Shown here piece after piece: positions 1 through 4,808 of a stretch of DNA of 6,385 bases. Made by a program: the position numbers and the translations under genes. Numbering within the stretch: the first letter of the stretch is position 1; every line of letters starts with the position of its first letter. Origin of the DNA: Rhodospirillaceae bacterium (GTDB lineage: Bacteria; Pseudomonadota; Alphaproteobacteria; Rhodospirillales; Magnetovibrionaceae); assembly GCA_029881835.1 (NCBI GenBank), contig JAOULV010000088.1, positions 1 to 6,385 of the forward strand. The letters run 5' to 3'. Under the pieces are notes generated by a model, which saw nothing but the letters and a program-made list of their open reading frames with translations, was not told the DNA's origin and did no database searches.

Positions 1-1
1 T

Positions 2-511
2 CTTGAGGGCGAAGAAGGCGAAGAAGGCGAGAGTAGAAAGTCTGGCAGAAAAAGGCTTTTGATAGTTATCGCCGCCGTGCTGGCCATTATTCTTGGCGGA
101 ACGACCGCGGCATATTTTCTCGGTTACTTGCAGCCGATCATCAACATGATAGCCGGCGGCGAAGAGGCCGCTCTTCATGATGAAGCACAAGCCATGGTTT
201 CGGGTGATGCGGTATTTTATGACCTGCCAGAGATGCTGGTAAATCTCAATACCGGGGATCGCAAGTCGGTATATTTGAAGATTAGGGTCAGCCTAGAGCT
301 TGAACATGCCGAAGACATACCAAAAGTAGAAGGATTGATGCCAAGAATAGTTGATAATTTTCAGGTGTATCTACGTGAACTCAGAATTGATGACCTGAAG
401 GGATCTGCCGGAATGTACCGCCTGCGCGAAGAATTGTTAAAGCGGGTCAATGTTGCGGTTAGTCCGGCAAAAGTAAACGATGTTTTGTTTAAAGAAATGC
501 TCGTTCAATAA
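2..511 (+). CDS. fliL: Flagellar basal body-associated protein FliL (5' end missing)
   Basis: FliL is a single-pass inner-membrane protein whose periplasmic domain surrounds or contacts the stator units and supports torque generation. The frame is open from base 2 with no start codon before the edge, so the true start lies upstream. The TTG at 59 falls inside the membrane segment and is not a plausible start. The visible 169 residues show a short acidic Gly/Glu-rich cytoplasmic stretch, a basic SGRKR anchor, one membrane helix (about residues 19-42 of the visible part), and the periplasmic FliL domain. That domain includes MLVNLNTGDRKSVYLKIRVS and ends in SPAKVNDVLFKEMLVQ, a C-terminus typical of alphaproteobacterial FliL. 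The gene lies 30 nt before fliM, the common fliL-fliM order. The family call is secure; only the N-terminus is missing. Confidence 0.93.
   Translation, partial: LEGEEGEEGESRKSGRKRLLIVIAAVLAIILGGTTAAYFLGYLQPIINMIAGGEEAALHDEAQAMVSGDAVFYDLPEMLVNLNTGDRKSVYLKIRVSLELEHAEDIPKVEGLMPRIVDNFQVYLRELRIDDLKGSAGMYRLREELLKRVNVAVSPAKVNDVLFKEMLVQ
5..31 (+). repeat. Tandem 9-bp repeat in the fliL 5' region
   Basis: The unit gaagaaggc occurs twice in tandem (11-19, 20-28), preceded by a degenerate partial copy (gagggc, 5-10). In frame it encodes Glu-Glu-Gly units in the cytoplasmic tail of FliL. The full extent is unknown because the array may continue left of the window. Confidence 0.6.
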
Positions 512-541
512 CGGGCATCCAGAAAAGGATAAGGGCAATAA

Positions 542-1696
542 ATGACAGCCCCAGGTGATGACGTAGACCAAGATGCAATGGCGGCCGCATGGGAAGCCGC
601 CATGGGCGGTGGTGACCCAGCTGCTGCCGGTGGCGGTGGTGGCGACGACGGTGACGATCTTGCCGCAGAATGGGCCGCGATGCTTGATGGCGGAGGCGGG
701 GACACATCATCCTCTCCTGGTGCGGGGCGCGAATCAACCCGCGTTCTTAATCAAGACGAAATTGACTCGCTACTTGGCTTTGATGATGAACTTGACGAGG
801 TTGATCATAAATCCGGCATTCAGGCCATACTTAACTCGGCGCTGGTTTCGTACGAACGCTTGCCGATGCTTGAAGTTGTGTTTGACCGTTTGGTCCGTTT
901 GATGTCCACCAGCCTTCGTAACTTTACCTCTGATAACGTTGAGGTATCTCTGGACAACATTACGTCCATTCGTTTTGGTGATTACCTTAACTCGATCCCG
1001 CTACCGGCCATGCTCAGCGTGTTTAAGGCCGAAGAATGGGATAACTTTGGCCTATTGACGGTTGATTCATCGCTTATCTATTCAATTGTTGACGTTTTGT
1101 TGGGTGGCAGGCGTGGAACGGCCGCCATGCGTATTGAGGGGCGCCCCTATACCACCATCGAACGCTCGCTGGTTGAACGCATGGTCCACGTAATGCTGTC
1201 TGATCTTTCCGGCTCGTTTGAACCGCTTTCACCAGTTACGTTCCGTTTTGACCGAATTGAAACAAACCCACGTTTTGCAACGATTTCCAGACCGTCCAAC
1301 GCCGCCATTGTGGCCCGCTTAAGGATTGATATGGAAGACCGTGGCGGGCAAATGGAACTGTTGTTGCCTTATGCAACGCTAGAGCCAGTTCGTGAGCTTT
1401 TGCTGCAATCGTTTATGGGTGAAAAATTTGGCCGTGATTCAATTTGGGAAACTCACTTGGCCGAGGAATTGTGGCTCACCGAAGTTGAATTGGAGGCCGT
1501 TCTTGATACTCAATCAATGCGTTTGGGCTCGGCGTTTGATTTCAAAGTAAATTCTCACCTGCCGTTAACCGCCGCGCCCGACAGCCAAGTTGTGTTGCAG
1601 TGCGGTGATGTGCCCATGTATGTCGGCAAAATGGGCCGCAAGGGCGAGCATATTGCAATTAGAATTGATGGAAAATACGAAAAACCAAAGGAATAA
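542..1696 (+). CDS. fliM: Flagellar motor switch protein FliM
   Basis: FliM is the C-ring switch protein; phospho-CheY binds its N-terminal peptide and changes rotation direction or stops the motor. The protein is 384 residues, longer than the roughly 330 of enteric FliM. Residues 1-65 are an acidic, Gly-rich extension with two similar Trp motifs (AAAWEAAM near 14-21, LAAEWAAMLDG near 40-50). The CheY-binding motif LNQDEIDSLLGFDD follows at 69-82. The middle domain runs from about 95 to 290 and includes YERLPMLEVVFDRLVRLM and the LLGGRRG turn at 186-192. The C-terminal SpoA/FliN-like domain covers about 305-380. The ATG at 542 has purine-rich AAGGATAAGGG (525-535) upstream. It follows fliL by 30 nt, presumably co-transcribed. 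No fliN is present in the window. Confidence 0.96.
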   Translation: MTAPGDDVDQDAMAAAWEAAMGGGDPAAAGGGGGDDGDDLAAEWAAMLDGGGGDTSSSPGAGRESTRVLNQDEIDSLLGFDDELDEVDHKSGIQAILNSALVSYERLPMLEVVFDRLVRLMSTSLRNFTSDNVEVSLDNITSIRFGDYLNSIPLPAMLSVFKAEEWDNFGLLTVDSSLIYSIVDVLLGGRRGTAAMRIEGRPYTTIERSLVERMVHVMLSDLSGSFEPLSPVTFRFDRIETNPRFATISRPSNAAIVARLRIDMEDRGGQMELLLPYATLEPVRELLLQSFMGEKFGRDSIWETHLAEELWLTEVELEAVLDTQSMRLGSAFDFKVNSHLPLTAAPDSQVVLQCGDVPMYVGKMGRKGEHIAIRIDGKYEKPKE

Positions 1697-1704
1697 ACCT
1701 TTGG
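1685..1704 (+). terminator. Hairpin spanning the fliM stop codon
   Basis: CCAAAGG (1685-1691) and CCTTTGG (1698-1704) form a perfect 7-bp stem with a 6-nt loop containing most of the TAA stop codon. There is no U-run directly after it; the downstream sequence is AT-rich but mixed. This makes it a poor classical terminator. It could be an attenuating or mRNA 3'-end-stabilising structure between fliM and the next gene. The remaining AT-rich gap to 1795 shows no clear promoter. Confidence 0.4.
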
Positions 1705-1795
1705 GTATATATGGTTTTAACAACTTTTTATAACTGTGGTTTTTGTGCTTTATTTTTAAACTGCACATGACGCAATTTCAGGGAAAGGAAAAAAA

Positions 1796-2362
1796 ATGAC
1801 AATTTCCTTAGTGTTGGACGTTACGATTGCCGTACTTTTGATGCTTACCATTGCTTATGCAATTCGCCTTAATGCGCGCTTGTCGCAACTACGCGGTGAC
1901 AAAGCCGAACTTGAAGCATTGGCAAAAACATTTACAAGCGCGACCCATCGTGCCGAAGAGGGCACCAAGGTGCTTAAAATTTCTACTGATCTACTTACAG
2001 CAGAAATTAAAAAGGCCGAGGTTCTTAAAGATGACCTTGCTTATCTGGTGGAACGCGGCGGCACCACAGCCGATGAAATGATGGAGCGCGTTCGTGCCTC
2101 GCACAAATTTTCTGCACCAGTTAATAAGGGAAGCTTTTCCGATGAAGACCTTGCCGGTGATGTAGTGGATGAATTTTCCTTAAATAAAATTGATGATTTT
2201 GGTGATAATCCATTAAGGGATTCCATAAAAAATAGCCGCAAAAAAATTGCTCCCGCTAATCTGGTTAAAAATTCTTTGCGCGCCCGCGAAGGGGGTGAAA
2301 ATATTGACCCGCAAGCCGATGCAGAGCGCGTGTTGATGAAAGTGCTTGGCGCAGCAAGATAG
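1796..2362 (+). CDS. Single-pass coiled-coil membrane protein of flagellar operon (DUF6468-like)
   Basis: The function is unknown. The 188-residue protein starts with a membrane helix (about 3-22) followed by a charged, heptad-like helical region (about 25-88, LNARLSQLRGDKAELEALAK onward). A polar, probably disordered stretch follows (about 105-165). It ends in a short amphipathic helix, DAERVLMKVLGAAR. The sequence and its place between fliM and motE resemble the family I remember as DUF6468; that identification is from memory. The ATG at 1796 is well supported by AAAGGA at 1784-1789, 6 nt upstream. No catalytic motif is seen. The short hydrophobic N-terminus followed by a helical rod suggests a structural or assembly role at the membrane near the motor, which is inference from context. 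Confidence 0.75.
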   Translation: MTISLVLDVTIAVLLMLTIAYAIRLNARLSQLRGDKAELEALAKTFTSATHRAEEGTKVLKISTDLLTAEIKKAEVLKDDLAYLVERGGTTADEMMERVRASHKFSAPVNKGSFSDEDLAGDVVDEFSLNKIDDFGDNPLRDSIKNSRKKIAPANLVKNSLRAREGGENIDPQADAERVLMKVLGAAR

Positions 2363-2372
2363 TTTTAATTCA

Positions 2373-2405
2373 GGGGCCCCGGGCTGATAAAATGCCGTTA
2401 AACGG
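2373..2405 (+). promoter_or_regulatory. Short palindromes upstream of motE
   Basis: The 55-nt gap before motE contains the palindrome GGGGCCCC (2373-2380) and the inverted repeat CCGTT-A-AACGG (2395-2405). The second overlaps the only Shine-Dalgarno-like purines (AACGGA, 2401-2406) ahead of the ATG at 2418. Pairing could lower motE translation, but both elements are short and may be chance. Confidence 0.2.
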
Positions 2406-2417
2406 AATCAAATATCC

Positions 2418-3203
2418 ATGAGCAGCAAAAAAAGAAAAACAAATAAAAAGAGGGGCTTTACAAGCCGTGTCATGTCGCGCTTTCGGTTATTGCCGGTCGT
2501 TATATTCTTTTCCGTGTTAATGCTAAGCGTAAGGGTTAGCGATATTTGGAAAGGCGTGGAAAGCCTAAACGACAGCGAGGTCGGCGTTGCCGAAGCGCAG
2601 GCACAAACGCCCGCCGCCCAAGGAGACCCCGGTGCCCCAAATGCTGGCCAAGATGCTACCCAAGATAGCACTACCCTGATGGGCAATGATCCGCTTATGG
2701 CGGCCGAGCCATTAACCATGCCGGACGAAGACCCGGCGGCAATCGCGGCACGAATGCTTTCCGATGATCCAACCTTGTTGACCCAGACGGAAATAGACCT
2801 TTTGCAAAAGCTGGCTGAGCGTCGCCAGGAAATAGAGCTACGCGCCCGGGAAATAGAAACCCGCGAAGCCATGTTGCAGGCGGCGGAAGCGCGAATCGAC
2901 AAAAAAATAGACGATTTTAAGGTGCTGAAGGCGACGCTGGATGGCTTAATAAAGCAATACGATGGTCAGCAGGATTCGCAATTGGCAAGTTTGGTTAAAA
3001 TCTATGAAAATATGAAGCCAAAGGACGCCGCACGAATATTTGAAGAGATGGAAATGGCCACCCTATTGATGGTTACCGAACGCATGAAAGAGCGCTCTTT
3101 GGCGCCTATAATGGCCAAGATGGACCCCGTAAAAGCCAAGGAAATGACCGTAGAATTGGCAAAAATGCGGAAATTGCCGAGACCCGGAGACAGTGCCGGA
3201 TAG
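2418..3203 (+). CDS. motE: MotE-like flagellar motor accessory protein
   Basis: The 261-residue protein has a very basic cytoplasmic N-terminus (SSKKRKTNKKRG), one membrane helix (about 24-40), and a Pro/Ala/Asp-rich linker (about 55-115). A long charged helical region (about 123-185) precedes a C-terminal domain (about 189-250) with SLVKIYENMKPKDAARIFEE and LAPIMAKMDPVKAKEMT. That C-terminal pattern is the MgtE-N-like domain shared with MotE. In Sinorhizobium meliloti MotE is reported as a periplasmic chaperone for the motor protein MotC. No motC lies in this window, so the client here is unknown. The start at 2418 is the first ATG after an in-frame TAA at 2388-2390; its ribosome site (AACGGA) is weak, suggesting coupling to the upstream gene. 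A 319-nt gap follows. Confidence 0.85.
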   Translation: MSSKKRKTNKKRGFTSRVMSRFRLLPVVIFFSVLMLSVRVSDIWKGVESLNDSEVGVAEAQAQTPAAQGDPGAPNAGQDATQDSTTLMGNDPLMAAEPLTMPDEDPAAIAARMLSDDPTLLTQTEIDLLQKLAERRQEIELRAREIETREAMLQAAEARIDKKIDDFKVLKATLDGLIKQYDGQQDSQLASLVKIYENMKPKDAARIFEEMEMATLLMVTERMKERSLAPIMAKMDPVKAKEMTVELAKMRKLPRPGDSAG

Positions 3204-3300
3204 GGCTATATTTTGCTAAAATCGGGCAAAAATGGCTAATCCGTTGTTTTTAAAAAGGTTGCCAAGAATGATTGGCTGTTTTACCTAAGTATGTACCCAT

Positions 3301-3319
3301 ATTGTGAAGCACAATTTTT
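3301..3319 (+). terminator. 15-bp perfect palindrome plus T-run (weak terminator or operator)
   Basis: ATTGTG-AAG-CACAAT (3301-3315) is a perfect inverted repeat, and it runs into a stretch of six T ending at 3319, about 100 nt after the motE stop. As RNA it would be a 6-bp hairpin with a 3-nt loop and a U-run, the layout of an intrinsic terminator, but the stem has only two G-C pairs. Its TGTG/CACA arms also resemble a dimeric regulator site. The sequence alone does not decide between the two. Confidence 0.4.
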
Positions 3320-3386
3320 CGTTATTTTATGTATTGATTGATGGGGTGGCACTAAATATATGTTAGCTTCATAATATATTAGCTAA

Positions 3387-3409
3387 GGTTTTGTAATTTT
3401 GGTTTTGTA
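3387..3409 (+). repeat. 9-bp direct repeat upstream of the cheY promoter
   Basis: GGTTTTGTA occurs at 3387-3395 and again at 3401-3409, a period of 14 bp. The copies flank the position where a -35 element would sit for the extended -10 at 3415-3423, so they could be tandem binding sites for an activator. The core is T-rich, so chance is possible. Confidence 0.45.
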
Positions 3410-3414
3410 GTGAT

Positions 3415-3423
3415 TGTTATAAT
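3415..3423 (+). promoter_or_regulatory. Perfect extended -10 promoter element for cheY operon
   Basis: TGTTATAAT matches the extended -10 consensus TGnTATAAT exactly. The expected start of transcription is near 3430, giving a leader of about 93 nt before cheY. The -35 position with a 17-bp spacer (3395-3400, AATTTT) is poor, which fits an extended -10 or activator-dependent promoter. The AT-rich surroundings raise the chance of a false hit. Confidence 0.5.
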
Positions 3424-3432
3424 TGTTTGTCA

Positions 3433-3451
3433 CTTGGTTTGACGCTTGGTT
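3433..3451 (+). repeat. 7-bp direct repeat at the start of the cheY leader
   Basis: CTTGGTT occurs at 3433-3439 and 3445-3451 (12-bp period), just downstream of the predicted transcription start. It could be part of a regulator site or be chance in a T/G-rich stretch. Confidence 0.3.
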
Positions 3452-3504
3452 GGGCCCCTAAGGTTTGGAAAAACCCAATGGCCCTGCCCAGCAATAACCG
3501 GCCA
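3450..3504 (+). promoter_or_regulatory. Possible structured cheY leader with alternative stems
   Basis: GGGCC (3452-3456) can pair with GGCCC (3480-3484), enclosing a small hairpin GGTTT-GGAA-AAACC (3462-3475) with a GNRA-type loop. Alternatively TGGCC (3479-3483) can pair with GGCCA (3500-3504), which excludes the first pairing and lies 6 nt before the ribosome site at 3511. The stems are short; no known riboswitch is recognised. Confidence 0.25.
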
Positions 3505-3522
3505 GTGGATGGAGAGTTCTAA

Positions 3523-3912
3523 ATGGCTGTAGATATGAGTATGAAGGTCCTGATTGTCGATGATTACAAGACCATGCTCAGGATTATGCGCAACCTGCTA
3601 AAGCAGTTGGGCTTTGAAAACGTTGAAGAGGCAATTGACGGCACTTCGGCGTTGGAAATCCTGAAAGAAGATCCGAAATTCGGTCTTATTATTTCTGACT
3701 GGAATATGGAGCCGATGACAGGCATTGAGCTGTTGCGCCACGTAAGGTCAACCGACACCCTTAAAGCGATACCATTTATTATGGTTACGGCTGAATCCAA
3801 ATCAGAAAACGTTATTGCGGCCAAGGAAGCTGGTGTTTCAAACTACATCGTTAAGCCGTTCAACGCTGATACCCTCAAGGCCAAGATGGTCAGCGTGCTC
3901 GGTGATTTCTAA
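3523..3912 (+). CDS. cheY: Chemotaxis response regulator CheY
   Basis: A 129-residue single receiver domain with no output domain. CheA phosphorylates it, and the phosphorylated form diffuses to FliM. All receiver residues are visible: acidic pair D13-D14, phospho-acceptor D59 (in SDWNMEPMTG), T89, Y108 and K111 (in YIVKPF). W60 and Y108 correspond to the CheY-type residues that couple phosphorylation to FliM binding. The ATG at 3523 is preferred over in-frame ATGs at 3535 and 3541 because GGAGAG (3511-3516) lies 6 nt upstream. It heads the right-hand operon behind the promoter candidate at 3415-3423, and cheZ follows after 11 nt. The pairing with cheZ supports a true motor-binding CheY rather than a generic receiver. 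Confidence 0.96.
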   Translation: MAVDMSMKVLIVDDYKTMLRIMRNLLKQLGFENVEEAIDGTSALEILKEDPKFGLIISDWNMEPMTGIELLRHVRSTDTLKAIPFIMVTAESKSENVIAAKEAGVSNYIVKPFNADTLKAKMVSVLGDF

Positions 3913-3916
3913 GGGG
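3911..3916 (+). promoter_or_regulatory. Ribosome site that sets the cheZ start at 3924
   Basis: AAGGGG overlaps the cheY stop codon and lies 7 nt before the ATG at 3924. An alternative in-frame TTG at 3918 would be only 1 nt away, too close to be used. The arrangement implies translational coupling of cheY and cheZ. Confidence 0.65.
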
Positions 3917-3923
3917 TTTGCCA

Positions 3924-4802
3924 ATGTCCCGGGGGAAGGCAGCTAAACGCACTGCCACCAAGCGCAAGACGACTGGTCGTATTTCTTTGGGCAAATCCAA
4001 AAAGCCTATCCGTAAGACAGCAAAGAAAAAAACGTCTAAGAAAAAAATTGCAAAGCGCAAGACCGCTAAGCGTGCGGCCCCGTCAAAGGCCAAGCGCAAG
4101 GTAGCCAAAAAGAAAACTGCCAAAAAAACCCCCAAGAAACCGGCAAAGAAAAAGACGCTCAAGAAAAAAACCGTAAAAAAGAAATCCACCGCAAAAAAAT
4201 CTTCGGCGGTAAAAAAAATAGTCAGCGCAGCTAAAAAGGCGGCCAAAAAGGCTGCCAGCGGGAAAAGACCTGCCACCAGAATTGAAAAAATGATTTTTTC
4301 CGAGCTGGAAAATTTGGCTGGCTACATTCATGACGCCAAGCAAGAAATCGCCGCCATCAGGCCGGACGAAGTAAAAGATGATTTTCTGCCAAAAGCCGAA
4401 ATTGAATTGGGTGCAATTGTTGAGGCCACAGCCGAAGCAACGCATACAATTATGGACGCCTGTGATGGTTTGGACGGACTAATGTCCCAACTTGAAGGTG
4501 ACGCCGCCTCAACGTTGATGGACGCCACCACCAAAATTTATGAAGCATGTACATTTCAAGATATCACCGGACAGCGCATCAACAAGGTTGTCAAAACTTT
4601 GCAACACATAGAGGCAAGGGTTGATAAGTTGATTGAGGTGTTCGAAATCAAGGTTGAAAAATCAAGCTCCACCAACGAGCAAGATTCCAATTCTGCAGAA
4701 AATAATAAAATTAGTGACGAGGACCTGCTTGAAGGACCTCAACTTAAGGGGCAGGGCAGAAGCCAGGCTGAAATTGATGATCTTTTAGCGAGTTTTGATT
4801 AG
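3924..4802 (+). CDS. cheZ: CheY-P phosphatase CheZ with long lysine-rich N-terminal domain
   Basis: CheZ speeds dephosphorylation of CheY-P. The 292-residue protein has three parts. Residues 1-120 are low-complexity and strongly basic (45 Lys, 10 Arg, no Asp or Glu), with KKKT and AKK-type repeats like histone H1 tails. Residues 120-241 form the helical CheZ domain, with the active-site motif FQDITGQ at 211-217; by homology Q217 and D213 match the E. coli catalytic Q147 and D143. After a polar linker (about 245-275), the tail SQAEIDDLLASFD (280-292) matches the CheY-binding end of CheZ. Enteric CheZ is about 214 residues and lacks the basic domain. The gene lies between cheY and the motB pair. 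The function is secure; the role of the basic domain is unknown. Confidence 0.92.
   Translation: MSRGKAAKRTATKRKTTGRISLGKSKKPIRKTAKKKTSKKKIAKRKTAKRAAPSKAKRKVAKKKTAKKTPKKPAKKKTLKKKTVKKKSTAKKSSAVKKIVSAAKKAAKKAASGKRPATRIEKMIFSELENLAGYIHDAKQEIAAIRPDEVKDDFLPKAEIELGAIVEATAEATHTIMDACDGLDGLMSQLEGDAASTLMDATTKIYEACTFQDITGQRINKVVKTLQHIEARVDKLIEVFEIKVEKSSSTNEQDSNSAENNKISDEDLLEGPQLKGQGRSQAEIDDLLASFD
4026..4218 (+). repeat. Cluster of A-homopolymer runs in cheZ
   Basis: Runs of seven A lie at 4026-4032, 4041-4047, 4122-4128, 4164-4170 and 4193-4199, a run of six at 4175-4180, and a run of eight at 4211-4218. They arise from Lys codons written mostly as AAA/AAG. All precede the catalytic region, so a one-base slip in any of them would remove the phosphatase domain. 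Confidence 0.85.
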
Positions 4803-4808
4803 TCCGAC

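Larger units (their letters stand above)
3204..3522. other. 319-nt intergenic region between motE and cheY
   Basis: No convincing gene is seen. From left to right it holds: an A/T palindrome TTTTTAAAAA (3247-3256); a 5-bp inverted repeat GCCAA/TTGGC (3261-3276); a 15-bp palindrome followed by a T-run (3301-3319); a 6-bp inverted repeat TTAGCT/AGCTAA with a 12-nt AT-rich loop (3363-3386); two pairs of direct repeats (3387-3409 and 3433-3451); an extended -10 element (3415-3423); a leader with possible stems (3450-3504); and the cheY ribosome site GGAGAG (3511-3516). It looks like the end of the fliL-motE unit and the control region of the cheY operon. Confidence 0.7.

Noticed and set aside
489..737. 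Minus-strand and +573 open frames over the fliM 5' end, rich in His/Pro/Arg
   Set aside because: They are shadows of the repetitive Gly/Asp/Ala-coding FliM N-terminus, with no recognisable protein features.
1729..1734. TATAAC as a -10 for the gene at 1796
   Set aside because: There is no matching -35 at usual spacing (TATATA at 17 bp). The gap is AT-rich, so such hits are expected.
3202..3217. GG-N10-GC with TTGCT, a second sigma-54-like match at the motE stop
   Set aside because: The -12 part fits but the -24 part (AGGGCT) matches poorly, and it lies about 300 nt from cheY. Too weak to call.
3261..3281. GCCAA/TTGGC inverted repeat followed by TGTTTT as motE terminator
   Set aside because: The 5-bp stem and interrupted T-run are too weak to call a terminator.
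3232..3288. 18-codon open frame (MANPLFLKRLPRMIGCFT) in the motE-cheY gap
   Set aside because: There is no good ribosome site, and a frame this short is expected by chance. A leader peptide is possible but unsupported.
3347..3362. TGGCAC resembling the -24 half of a sigma-54 promoter
   Set aside because: The -12 GC is absent at the required 10-bp spacing (AT at 3360-3361), so it is only a half match.
3439..3444. TTGACG as a -35 element for cheY
   Set aside because: No -10 sequence is found 16-18 bp downstream.
3890..4445. Minus-strand open frames rich in Phe and Leu opposite cheZ
   Set aside because: They are the reverse reading of Lys-rich codons (AAA/AAG become TTT/CTT) with no ribosome site. 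The + strand CheZ has clear family motifs.
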